In this document: positions 34,381 to 45,683 of the stretch, one piece after another | Layout of the letters: each line of letters begins with the position of its first letter | Numbering within the stretch: position 1 is the stretch's first letter | Assembly (NCBI GenBank): GCA_950295325.1 | Contig: OX485808.1 | Location: 20,418,527 to 20,482,526, forward strand | Direction: 5' to 3' | DNA length: 64,000 nt | Source of the DNA: Polytrichum commune | Taxonomy: Eukaryota > Streptophyta > Polytrichopsida > Polytrichales > Polytrichaceae | Notes under the pieces: generated by a model | The model's database searches: none | What the model was told of the DNA's origin: nothing | Seen by the model: the letters and a program-made list of their open reading frames with translations, nothing else | Translations under genes and position numbers: made by a program

Positions 34381-35975
34381 CAATGAACAGGGAGAACTGA
34401 CTACTAACTTAGTTGGGGCCATTCACGGTTAGGGTACTACTTTTGGCCGTCTAACGGAAAACGGACTTTTTTGGATAACTTCACATGCTTGGTATGCTTA
34501 GATTTGTATTGTGAAGCATATTTTGGATCATACCTACATTTCATACTCCATATCGAGTACACTAACAAAGTTAATTTAGAAGGAATAGGGTCATCTAAGA
34601 TATCCTTTTGATTCCTTAAAGGACATTTAGGAGTGTTGTCTTAATTGTTCACCTTAAGATCAAGGAATGAAATGGACAACAAGAATCAATCGGAACGATC
34701 CCAAATTTTTTCCTCACACTCATTGTTCAAGTGTGTACCAATAGAACCAAATATGTATTGAATAGCAATTGCCCAACTTTACATGTGGCACCAAACAAGT
34801 CCAAATATACATATAATCACGGCCACACGTAAAAGGAACGTCTAGTATTAGAATTGGACAAAAAAAATTATATGAATGGACACATGACACTTTTACCAAG
34901 GTACCAAGATACATAACATGAAATAATTGACCACCAATGCACACCTAAATAGCAAAAAAATGCCACTGATGTGGCCTAGGGTTTAGGGTTTAGGGTGATT
35001 ATTAAATAATAATAAAAATCTTTCTTGATAAAGCTTATGAACTTTCTACTTATTTATGTAAAATTTATTGATCAAATAATAGTAAATCATGATAAAAACC
35101 AAGATCAATGCGACAAAGTCCTGAAGTCCTGTGTCCCGAAAGTAGTACCCTGATCGTGAATGGCCCCAGTTACAATTGAACCTGGTTGAATTTCAGAAAT
35201 AACCAATTGAAGTTTAGGATTTCAAACATATTACTAATCATTTTAGAGGATATCTATGAAATTGGTGCAATTATAGTAAAGTGGACAATTCTTGATCTTG
35301 GCCGAGGTTTAAGTGAAAGTGATTCAAATTTATATACTTATTTTGAATTTTGTGAAAAAATGATTTGTAAACATCTACAAGGTATATTAATTTACAAAAC
35401 CAAGATATTTTCATTGACAAGAAAATTTAAAAGAAATACACATAGTCAAAATGATGGTACAAGTGATGTGCAAGTAGGTGACATTGAAAAAATATTGTCC
35501 AAATTTTGCCAAGAATATGATAAATGTACATCCAACTTATTATCTTACACATTTCTTTTTAATGATGCTCTCAAGTTTAAATTGAATTCAAGGAACATTA
35601 AGAAACTAAATTCAAACTATTTAAGGTCATGAAATTCATGTCCAAAACCTAATTGAGCCCTTTTTTTTTGAACATTACTTTTAATTATAGGTTTTAAAGA
35701 TCCCATCTTTGTAATCTATAATTGAGTATTGAACACAACAATTGAATGCCATCATGAAAAAAATATTCTAATCTAAACAACGTTCTTATAGTGTTTAACC
35801 AAAAAACTATGATTTTTAGTATACCGGTGCATTGTTTTGGTCCACTTTGCCATGCTTGCACTATAAACCTCAAATTATATTATATAAAAAACTGAAAGAC
35901 CACAACATGTAAATGGGTGGACTTTGAAATACTAGGATTTTAACCAACTATGTCCAAAGATATCTTCGAACACTA
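34381..35975 (+). mobile_element. Old, longer relative of the 226-bp hAT MITE
   Basis: The left end CAATGAACAGGGAGAACTG, the next block (GAACCTGGTTGAATTTCAGA at 35177, AATAACCAATTGAAG) and the right block (CAACATGTAAATGGGTGGAC, then AACCAACTATGTCC, then a decayed GATATCTTCGAACACTAAG) match the MITEs at 20504 and 21574. This copy has about 600 bp of AT-rich interior and is split by the insert at 34415-35167. No convincing TSD remains. The 148-codon ORF at 35186-35632 begins inside the MITE end and has no recognisable domain. Confidence 0.65.
34415..35167. mobile_element. Nested TIR element, 753 bp
   Basis: Starts GGGGCCATTCACGGTTAGGG and ends ATCGTGAATGGCCCC. The arms agree over about 30 bp (GTACTACTTT in both). 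It interrupts the TAGTT/AGTTAC sequence that is continuous in the other MITE copies. The TSD is ambiguous (AGTT at most), so the superfamily is unassigned. Two and a half TTTAGGG units lie inside at 34977-34996. Confidence 0.75.
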
Positions 35976-36072
35976 AGATATGTGGGTGTTATGTGGTTAC
36001 AATGCAAGCTTGATTGACTCTCCCAGTGTCCCATCCCACCCAAGTATATGATCGGCTTGCAACTTCACTTAG

Positions 36073-36096
36073 TTTTTTTTTTTTTTTTTTTTTTTC
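36073..36096. repeat. Poly(T) run
   Basis: A run of over twenty T at the left edge of a coding-like remnant. Confidence 0.9.
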
Positions 36097-36099
36097 CAA

Positions 36100-36910
36100 A
36101 ACAATGGATTGTGCTAAACATGTTTTAAGAAAGGCGATGGAAGCAAGCTTAGTGTGTTTCTACAACAATTTGGCGACCCTGAAGTCAACACTCTGAAGGA
36201 AGTGCAAAGCTTGTAGCCTTTTATTGTTGATGAGAAACAATTTTGTTAAATTTGCGAGTTGTTGTTGGCGAGCATGGGGGAGCAACTCATGGGCACATTT
36301 CCAAAAGACTTGGTTCAATTCCACATTTTGTTGGCGCTATTGAAGGATGTGGATGTAGTGGTTGTGCTCGACAACATGTGTGAGCAAGAGGCGTTCGCAA
36401 CATTGGATGCATTTCTTGCCTTGAGGGGGTGCTCATCTAGGTGGAAGGAGATCATAGAGAAGAGTGTTGCTTTCCACGATGCTTTGCTCGCGAAGAGAGA
36501 TTTCACACTTGTTGGAGGACGACAAACGTACAACTAGATTCAAAACGCTCCAGGAGCCTGCGTACTGGAGCAGAGTTTCAAGAGAATTATGGGAGGTTGT
36601 CAAAGACAACGCCACTGAGCCATTAAGTTAGGGTTCCACAACATTGGCTTACTTGTAATCTCTTCGAGCTGACATTGCGTGAGTTATGTTCGTTGCGGGA
36701 CGGGTTGATGACATCTTTCTATGACCTTCAGTGCACATGGATGGTGCCCGAGATGCACGCAAACGGGGCCTGGATTAGCTCATTAGAACGTGGAGGATAG
36801 TAGTTTTTGCATAGTGACACATGTCCATGGAAGAGCCCGAAGTTTATGCGGTGGATCCCAGAGTTCGGGAAGTTTTTGAAGCCTTAGTGGCTAATTGCCG
36901 GTAGTTGCTA
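36100..36910 (+). pseudogene. Degraded coding-like remnant, family not recognised
   Basis: Plus-strand frames give MDCAKHVLRKAMEASLVCFY (36104), ASMGEQLMGTFPKDLVQFH (36265 on), SVAFHDALLAKRDFTLVGG (36460 on) and later short open pieces to about 36900, separated by stops and frame changes. The base composition is richer in GC than the surroundings. I cannot assign a family; a transposon or retrogene remnant is likely given the adjacent poly(T). Confidence 0.35.
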
Positions 36911-39440
36911 CGAAGGGTCGGATTTTTCCCAATTTACATCGGCAACAGCCGGTCTTTTGTAAAATCAATCGGCCAATTGCCTATATTTTCATATTTTCAT
37001 TGGCCAATATCCGATTAAATGGAATTCATATCGGCACTAATTGTTTAAGAAATGTATGAAAAGTTATTAGAAACCATTTCTTAGTACAAAATCTTGAATA
37101 AGTGAAAAGAAAGGCATGCTCAAAACTTTAAATTTGAAGAGTTAGTATCCTTGGCAGGAATTGAACCTAGCAATGCCTTCACCGCTTGAAGGCCAAGGGT
37201 CCCCCAATTCTTCATAGAAGCAATTGGATTTGGTCATGGAAAGGTTGCATAATTCAAAAAGTTTAAGGTTTAGGGTACTTCCTCAAGTGTATCATCAGAT
37301 GCCCCAGACAAATAGCGCTCTGGATGCTTCCGGCTGAAATCTAGTAACTCACAAGAAGAATTGGCTACATTTCCGGGACATTTTCTGGTCCACCGGTTAA
37401 TTGCCGGAGGATTGAAATTACAGTCGGATTGCCATCCGATGGTTGGAAATTTGGGCTGGCCACGAGGGGAAATCCATCGGCTGATAATGAACTAGCCGTC
37501 GGTTTTCCCTGAACATAGGTGGATCCATCACCGTGACTATCAAAGATTTTGTCTACAAGTGGATATGCAATTTTGCGGTAATTTTTGGCAGATGGAAGCC
37601 TAGAGGAATTTCATTTGAGTGTGGGTTGTGAGGGTGTGGCATGCGAAGGTGTGCAATGTAAGGCTCTACCTACCTGGCCATCAAAGGTGGCTGCTTATTG
37701 AGTAGACACAACACAAGTTACATGCCCCGCATAAATAATGAAGATCTAGACCAAGGTGGCAAGAAATCCATATTTTGAGGTGCTCTGTAGTAGGGAGCAG
37801 AATCGTGTATGTTGGTTGTGTGTATCCCGCAATGGGCAAGTCACCCCTGGTCAGCCAAAGCAGGAGTTTGTTCATTTCCGTTTTGTTTTAAAGGAAAAAA
37901 TAATAATTTTAATCTTATTCGGATCATGTCCACATTAAAGTGTGCTTGCAAACCTGTGTCCTGAAATGTTGTGTCATACTGGAAGTCAATTTGATGACGT
38001 CCAAGTTTGGTGGTCATCGCTAAATGTTCAATGTTTAATGCTCAATCTTCAATGGCATTCGGCCATGTGTGGAAGAAGCCCTTAAACCTACAATTTTGGG
38101 TGAACTTTTGTGCTTGTGGGCACCAAGGGTATGGTAATAATGTGTATATGTAATGAACCTTAAACTTTTTTACTACCGTGATTGGTCATGAAGGTTTGAG
38201 CACGCCTTGCCTATCGTAATTGCGTGATGTGGTATTGACCATGATTGAACTCGTACTCCCTTGGTTCTAAAAGGTGGGTACATCCAACACGATGCCATGG
38301 CAAGGTTTGTTCATCCTGTTCTACTATAAGAATGGTCGCAATCACATTTCGTGGATTTTTTCGGTGCGTTTTGTTTGTATCATGCAGTCCACGTTGCTTT
38401 AGCCGTTTATTTGATTTGAAAGAATTCCAAATAGAGTGTGTCAATGGTTATGCATAAAATCCTAGAGGTTGATCGATGTAGGATGAGGCTCCAAAAGCGT
38501 CATTTACAATCTTCGCACTTTCGTATGCCCGTATAAGTTACTACCACCTCCGTAGGGTATCTTGAATGTCGTGAGGTAACGCATTCATCGCCTCACCATA
38601 ACATGCTCCCCATTGTTAAATAAGGCCTTCAAGCATGGAATTATTTGAAAGGAGCAATTTGTGATCTTTGTGGGAAGTGCAAACTTTGCAATCCCTAGCA
38701 TTGAAGCAAAGACTTGTTAATGGGAAATTTTGGCAGAGAGATGAGTGAATTGTAAGTGCAACTTGTGACAAATAATTGCATGGGAAGCGCTCCATTGTGG
38801 GGTTCATACCGTGGGGAGCCCTTCCATATTGAGGATGTGAATGGCGTCAACCGATGATTATTATGAAACCTAAATATTACACCAAGCGAATCAATTTTTA
38901 TTCTTAAAAACTCATTAAAGAAAATGTCTAAAAGAGATGGGTATAAGTGCTCAAAATTTCCTCACCATTCTAGGTACAATGGACAACATAATTGGAGGGC
39001 CCTATTATGGTGGTGGCAATGGTTGCTTCAAGTACAATTCGCATTTTTATTTGATAAATTTGTTGAGGTGGAGGTAATATGGTCTCTTCCTTGAGAAATG
39101 AAAAGATTTCCACCTTATAGCAAGAAAACCCTCCTTGATATCATCATATGCTAATTTTGATGTGGTTGGGTTGTAATGGGGGTTTCAGTGAGATAGTCCC
39201 CATGACATCATTGTCATCATCATTCTTCTTATTAAACCTCCCCTTTCTACCTTTTGAGAGTATCCCTCCACTGCGACCCTATGAGACATCACAAACCAAC
39301 ACAAATCAATATAGGAAACAATTAAATCAATCACAATGAAGCAATGTGAATGGACATCTTTAGGTGTCGGTTCCTACAAAGGTTGTGTAGATGCAGTTTC
39401 AAAAACCATTGTCAAGGGAGTCACAATCACTAGAATATGT
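36911..39440. other. Intergenic DNA, nothing bounded recognised
   Basis: AT-rich sequence with scattered CCGGT/TCGGC motifs (36890-37050, 37380-37510). No gene, RNA or TSD-flanked element could be supported. Confidence 0.5.
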
Positions 39441-39453
39441 TAAAAGGAGGTGC

Positions 39454-39799
39454 CTCGGGGGGGGGGGGGGTAGTCATTGGTTGGAGTAGCAATATACGTG
39501 CGAACAAATGATAGGGTATTTTAAAAACATGGGGGCTAAAAATTATAAATGGACTTAAGAGTAATATAGGGTATCAAAAATGGCATTGGACATCTTTAAA
39601 GTACTATAGGGTATGGAATAATAGGTAATTTGGAATTATAAGTAATGCAAGCCATTTTTCTATTAACCCAAAGTAGAAATTTACATAATGATAGCATGTG
39701 AAAAAAAGAATAAAATTGAAAGTAATACGCCCTTATAAAATAGTGGTTGTTCACACCTATATCCTTAACTTTTTACCACACTGCCCCCCCCCCCCCGAG
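39454..39799. mobile_element. hAT-type MITE with G/C-run ends, 346 bp
   Basis: It begins CTC followed by a run of G and ends with a run of C followed by GAG. It is flanked by the perfect 8-bp TSD GGAGGTGC (39446-39453 and 39800-39807). The interior is AT-rich and non-coding, with repeated (A)TATAGGGTAT motifs. Confidence 0.82.
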
Positions 39800-39807
39800 G
39801 GAGGTGC

Positions 39808-40245
39808 ACTAAATATTGGGGCCATAATAAGTCCCTGCTGGGGCTCTTCATGAGGTTGAGGAATATCGTTAACATTACACAATTTCTTCACCAACCCAGT
39901 AACATCCATGGGTGGCACCTTTTGTTGGGCATGCCAACAACAACATTGCTTGGGACATCAATGTAGGAAAGACAAATCACAATACCAGTGTGAAATACAT
40001 ACCAAAGTGCATCTAGTATCATCCATATGTATGTTCTTAGTAACCTACGAAGTGCATAACATGAAAGCATCGATGAATACCATTACGTTCATTTATACTT
40101 TCCCATGCCAAAACCCAATTGATCATCCCATATCTCCCTTCAAGGTATGTAGCCAAGTGTTCAACTCCACCTCCCGAGCTAGACATTCCCAAAAATGCTT
40201 TGATACCCCTTGGGCATCTCAACTTTCACACTTAGTCTTCTTGTG
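39808..40245. other. Intergenic DNA before the 127-bp array
   Basis: A first degenerate array motif (AACTCCACCTCCCGAGCTAG) appears at about 40163. Nothing else was recognised. Confidence 0.5.
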
Positions 40246-40249
40246 GCAA

Positions 40250-40985
40250 CATGCCTCCATTCCTTGGCTGGCAACGGTCAAGGTCACGGCTCCATCTCAC
40301 TAGCATAACACTTATACAAAATGATTATGAACCTGCTAATCATCATACCTTTGATCAAGATCTTGCTAAAGCAAGCCTCGAAACCTTTGCCAGCAATGGC
40401 CAAGACTTTCAACTCCTCTTCTTGAGTTGGCCATTCTTGAAAATGCTTTGTAATTTATTAGGAATCTCATCTTCCACACTGAGATTGCATGCTGAGGCGT
40501 GCCTTGATTCCTTGGCCAACAATAGCCAAGGCCTTCAACTCCACCTCATCAGCAAACCATATATCCAAAATGATACAAAACCTACTAATCCTCATACCTT
40601 TGATCAAGAGATTACATGCTAAAGCAAACCTTGGGACTTTGCCCACCAACAACCAAGTATTTCAATTCCACCTCCCGCGCTAAACATTCCTAAAGTATGT
40701 TTGATTGAATGGAATCACTTGTATCATTTACATTTACATTTACGAATCAAATTACATATAATTTGATTCAATCTCCTTCACTTACAAGATTTTGTGCTAA
40801 GGAGGGCCTTGAGACCTTGGCTGTTGAACCTCATTAGTTGAGCAACCCTAAACAGAGTCCCCACGACCTACTGAATATTCCAAATCTTATGTCTCATGAC
40901 TAGATCTCATGTTGAGGCGGGTCTCGCTGCCAACAACCAAGGTTTTCAACTTCACCTCACAAGCTAAACATTCCATATGTATCCC
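40250..40985. repeat. Degenerate 127-bp tandem array
   Basis: The motif CCTT(G)...CCTTGGCCAACAATxxCCAAGG, TTTCAACTCCACCTC, AxACATTCC(T/A)AAA recurs at about 40255, 40375, 40502, 40630, 40805 and 40918. The best-kept units are at 40372, 40499 and 40627, a period of 127-128 bp. Each also carries CCTTTGATCAAGA and GCATGCT(A/G)A(A/G)GC. It might derive from a repeated protein on the minus strand, but frames are broken and I do not recognise it. Confidence 0.7.
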
Positions 40986-41164
40986 TTATTGTCTTCATTT
41001 CTTTTGTCAAGGTTGCGCGCTAAGTCAGGTTTTGATACTTTGGTCAATATCGAAGAAGAGTTGGGTGTCCACCTCACAAAATGAACATTTCTAGTAGGGC
41101 GTAGTTTTCCCTGCACAACTCCTGGCAGTACATGCACCTAACCCTAACCATGTTGTGCCAATTT

Positions 41165-41690
41165 TGCTTATGCCCCCTCCCCACTTGACATTAGCTAAGC
41201 CTAAAAGTGGGTTCTTAAAAATGAGCGTTCACACATTATCTAGTGCTGAGCCTAGTTGGCAAATGATGTGGCATGGCTTAAAAGTGGAGGTTTTAAGCTA
41301 AAACTACCGACCCTCCCATCGGTACCTAGACATGAGGCAAGAATGTAGGACCTCTAAAAGTGTTGCCTCCCGCTCTTGTGATTGGTTGCTTTTAGTCTTA
41401 GCTATGAGGGCAGGAGGAGCTCCATTAACAAAAACCGATGGTAAGTATTAAGGCATTTGGGGATGGGACAAAAACTACCCAACATTCATTGCTTGGTAGA
41501 TAAAACCATGAACATGTGTGAAAGCTACTTAACTAAAACCGACTTGGAAATCTCCGGAGCAAGTTCTTGTAGGTGCATTGGGATAGCCGGACGTGTCCGC
41601 TATAACCGAGGGAGCTTTACCCGGGTTTTAGGGAAGTCTTTGGTTATTTGCTAATGTCAAGTGGGGAGGGGGCATTAGTGTCGTCATTTG
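41165..41690. mobile_element. Short inverted-repeat element E1, about 0.5 kb
   Basis: Opposed ends ATGCCCCCTCCCCACTTGAC at 41170 and GTCAAGTGGGGAGGGGGCAT at 41655, complementary for about 29 bp. The same ends occur at 48587 and 50210. Homology between the two right ends runs on into GTCGT(T)CATT, so the true terminus and TSD are unresolved and the superfamily is unknown. Confidence 0.65.
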
Positions 41691-42152
41691 TTGTCTAGTG
41701 AGATTCGATCCCTAGTTGCTCGTATTTGTCCTCCTCTACATCTAGCGCAACGCAAGGATGTCTGTTATCGACCATTGTGCATTTGTATGCACGTTGGGAC
41801 CCATCCTCACCTCCTAGCATATGTGCGCGATGACACACTGAGGAAGACCCTAAACCCTACCAATCTTCAAGATATTCAAGTTCAAGATTTAGCAAACAAT
41901 TGTCTACCCAGTTAAACGAACACAAACCCCAACAATTGTTTTCTTACATATATCAAAAATGGTTGCAAAGTTCACTGAATTAAGTACATCCCATCAAACT
42001 ACACACGTTCTCTGGCCAGTCTAGCTTCGTTCATAAGTTTCCAAGGTTTCGCCTAAAGCTTGTAGATCGTTCAAGATCTCAATAGTGTAAGCAAGTTCAA
42101 GCACTCAACTTGAGCTCTAGTAGTGTAAAGGGGGTTTTACTATCACAATGTG
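41691..42152. other. Intergenic DNA, nothing recognised
   Basis: No gene or bounded repeat was seen. Confidence 0.5.
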
Positions 42153-42160
42153 GTCAAAGG

Positions 42161-43276
42161 CAAGGCTGATTTTTCACAAAGTTTTTGCATGTCCATGTCC
42201 AAAAACCTTGAATTGAAAGGCAAAAACAATTGCAACCCGTCCCAAAACCGGTAGTTTCTAAACCAACCCGTCCATGGAAAAGGTTAAAGAAAAAACAACC
42301 CGTCCCAAAACCGGTTTGGAAATGAAAATACATGTCCCACAATACATATAAATAAGTCTCTTACAATGTTGGTAATTTTTTTTTTAAAACCAAAAAAACC
42401 AAAAAAACAAAAGATGTTGACATGTGACTGTTTGCACTTGGAAACATTAGGATCTTCACAAATTATGCCTTCAATGCCCGTCAGTTATTTGTCTTTTGCT
42501 GTCGATTCTCATCTTTCCAGTACACCCCATTCTAATTTCCTTTGCCACCATCATTTCTTTTTATTTCTTGCCCTTCAATCTCCCATTTCTTTCCCCACAC
42601 TCTATCCTCAAGGTGTTTCCATCACCCATCATCGCCCGTCCGTCACCACCCGCATTCCCTCCACAAGAGGGGATTTTCTAGACAAAACCTAATCAAAAGT
42701 CATCTACGTGCTAGTTTGAAGTTAGAGACTTTAGATGCTTTGATGCGCATTTCATGTGCAAATATTCCAGTTGAAAACATCAATTGGAATGCAGTGATGC
42801 TTGTTTGGAGAAACATGAAGGATAGGAGAATTCATCCACTTCTTTGAAGGGTGAGTAGCTCTTTATTTTTAAGTTTTTGAACATGTTTATATATACTAAT
42901 TCTCATTCAATTGCTAAGTTTACCTTCAATTATAATCTTCGACATTATGTTGAAAAGGTTCTAAATTTTGTGGTTGATGAATTAATGTATGTAGGTGAAT
43001 CAAGCACTTCAAGATGGATATTTTGATTGGGTATTAGTGGTTTGATTGCATTATGCTTATATTCACATGTCATATATGACATAATGTAACTGATATTTGT
43101 ACCATTTATTTTTTTGAAAAAAATCATCAAAAAAATTGTTATTTTTAGAACTTGTCCAAAGTGAATTTGACACGTCCAAAAACCGGTTCATTTTCTAAGA
43201 ACCCGTCCACTGGAAAGGTTTTTTTTTATGAACATGTCCCTGGACATGTTGGGGACCTTGTGAAAAATCACCACTG
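42161..43276 (+). mobile_element. Internally deleted hAT element, 1116 bp
   Basis: Ends CAAGGCTGATTTTTCAC and GTGAAAAATCACCACTG. Perfect 8-bp TSD GTCAAAGG (42153-42160 and 43277-43284). The subterminal regions repeat CCCGTCCxAAACCGG motifs on both sides. It retains a piece of the transposase C terminus (42668-42847). Confidence 0.88.
42668..42847 (+). pseudogene. hAT dimerisation-domain fragment
   Basis: The frame reads GFSRQNLIKSHLRASLKLET then LDALMRISC, ...INWNAVMLVWRNMKDRR, matching the conserved C-terminal hAT dimerisation region, which normally reads S(K/R)QN.IKS.LR..L.L.TLDALMRIS. It stops at 42845-42847. The catalytic part is missing, so the element was autonomous in origin and later deleted internally. 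Confidence 0.8.
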
Positions 43277-43284
43277 GTCAAAGG

Positions 43285-43966
43285 TTGTGGAAGTCTCTCT
43301 CACTCTCACACTCTATACCATGCTTGGTTGTGTACCTCAATTTTGAGGGTATTCCACCAAACGAGGTAACATACTAGGGTTTGATTCCATAGAACGTTCA
43401 TCAGCTGGTTGGAATGGCACACTGTGTCCCAGTTAATTGTATCCAAAATTGCAGTGTGGAGCTTCGATTGATGGACAATTTATAAGCCATAATTCATGAT
43501 TACCACCACCAGAAAAATTCACCATCGATTTCATCATCAGTGTGCAAGGATTGATATTAAATGTGCACAGTGAAAACTTTATCCTTGGGCATCAAGAATA
43601 GACAAATAGAATCATCATCTTGGGATTGTGGATGATCACTAAACTGGACTTCCTTTCTTCAGCATCGATTTTGAACATGTGTGTTAGACATAAGGTTGGC
43701 ATAGAGGTTGTGGGAATATGTTCTTGGAATGATTTCTAGTAATAGGTCCAAACTCTATACTACACTCCACGCATTACACCTTTTATTACATCCGTAGAAT
43801 TTTGGTCCGAAGACCTCAAGTGCCATCAGTGATCCTCCAGGGTTATCAATTTCAAATCTTTTCTAAGTTTCTCATTGCCCAACAAGTATCTAGCCATAAC
43901 CTTGATGATTACCAATGTGGACTTCATGTCAAATGCCACATGGTCAATGCTCTCACCACTAACCAC
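43285..43966. other. Intergenic DNA, nothing recognised
   Basis: Lies between the hAT element and Harbinger B. No gene was seen. Confidence 0.55.
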
Positions 43967-44211
43967 TAAGGGCCACTTTACACAAGGAGTCGAGGCCATC
44001 AAAAGTTGGGGCCGTTTCAACCAAAAATTCAGCCCTAATGGCCCCAAGTTCGGCCTCAAGTGGTCATTTTAATAAGAGTATAACTGGGGCCAAGACTCTT
44101 GTGTGTAAAGGCCTTGGGGCCAAAGAGTCAAGGCTATTGTATAAAGCCTTGAAAATTCCAGCCCATCTCCCTCTTTCTTCTTTGTCATTTGCTCTTCTTG
44201 TTATTTTCAAG

Positions 44212-45645
44212 ATGGATGAGCATAGGCACAAGGTACTTGTGGCTCTTGTATTCTTCATGGCCATACGGCATGTTATGGCCGTTGTTGTAATATTGCAACA
44301 ACTAGCTTTGCACCAACATTATGGTGCTATGACGATGATGTTTGCGGTTATGGTGGGGGGGAGTGGAGCTCGAAGGGGGGCACGGAGTGTTTGGATGGTT
44401 GATCGGAGGACCGATTTTATGGAGAGGCAATTATTGGGGAGCTATTCGACATATGCATTCAAGCAACATACAAGGTTACTTCCAGAGACTTTTGAATATT
44501 TATGTGGTGTATTAGCTCCTTCATTAGTTCGATCAGATTCACACATGCGATTGGCCATTTCTGTTCGAACTTGAGTTGCACTTTCACTCAATAGGCTTTG
44601 TAGTGGAAATTCATTACGCAGGTGTGCTGAAACGTATGGTATTCATAAAAGTACTGCTTCTATCATTGTTAGAGAATTTTGTACAGCAATTGACAAACAT
44701 TTGAAACCATTAGTGATTGAAAAGCAATCGGCATCTACCTTGAGGAGAATGGTAGCAGAGTTTGAGGCATTAAAGGGTATACCATATGTGATTGGGGTAG
44801 TAGATGGAAGTCATATACCCATCATCGCACCTCCTATAGATTCCACCTCATATTATTGTAGGAAAGGCTATTATTCAGTTTTGCTTCAAGGTATAGTTGA
44901 TAGCAAATGTCGATTTTGGGACTATGACTTTGGATGGGCTGGCCGTTGTCACGATTGGACATTACTTCAAAATTCAGACATTGGTAAAAGAATAATAAGA
45001 GGTGAGTTATTACCCTATAAATTAATCGGTGATGCCGCTTATCCAATGAGACCATGGTTCTATTCACCTTTCAAAGGTGAAAATGAAGGGTTGCCTAGAG
45101 CAAAGTGTCACTAGAATTTCATTCAATCTTCTACAAGAATGGTTGTGGAGAGGGCTTTTGGTATATTAAAAGGACGATGGAGAATTATTTTGAAGAGAAT
45201 CGATATGCATTTACGACGTGTACCAAATCTAGTCACAACTTGTATATGCCTCCATAATCTTTGTATCATTCACAAATATAAATTTGATTTGGATTGGGCA
45301 AAGGAGGGTGAGAGACTGATGCAAAGAAAGAATTTGGAGCGAATTGGGCAGCTTGAGAAACCAAACATTTTTATGGCAGCAGTGGAGGCTGCCAAATAAA
45401 TGCGTCATTTATTGGGATTGGAAGAAGACATTATACCTATAGAGACACTCGATGAACCTGATGACATCAATGACGAACATACTCAAGAAACTGTGGAGAC
45501 AAAGAAAAAGAGAGAAACAAGAGTGAAGAATATGCTGGTTCAAGCTACCAAAGCTCATGAATTGATGGCAAATACATTCTGGGAAGCACATTTGAGGATA
45601 GAAGGAAAAATACTCTTCCCCGAGTCATCATCTGATTCTGAATAA
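44212..45645 (+). pseudogene. Harbinger DDE transposase (element B), three in-frame stops
   Basis: A continuous 478-codon frame without frameshift. The catalytic triad is present: D198 (VVDGSHIP, codon 44803-44805), D274 (IGDAAYPM, 45031-45033) and E313 (VVERAFGILKGRW, 45148-45150). An N-terminal helix-turn-helix-like region contains RRCAETYGIHKSTASIIV. Stops are TGA at codon 121 (44572-44574), TAG at codon 301 (45112-45114) and TAA at codon 396 (45397-45399). At the first two, one C-to-T change from CGA or CAG would explain the stop, the mark of methyl-cytosine decay. At the third, element A has GAG, so the change there is different. ATG at 44212 is the best start. The reading frame is otherwise intact, so decay is recent relative to element A. 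Confidence 0.9.
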
Positions 45646-45683
45646 TACTAAAATGTAAACCCTAAACCCCTAAAGCCTAGAAT

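Noticed and set aside
35186-35632. 148-codon ORF
   Set aside because: It starts within a MITE end and is made of AT-rich codons (Lys, Asn, Ile, Leu) with no recognisable domain.
41165-41690. CACTA transposon (right end reads CACTAATGCCCCC on the complement)
   Set aside because: The left end lacks CACTA, no 3-bp TSD is present, and similarity to the second copy continues beyond the presumed terminus.
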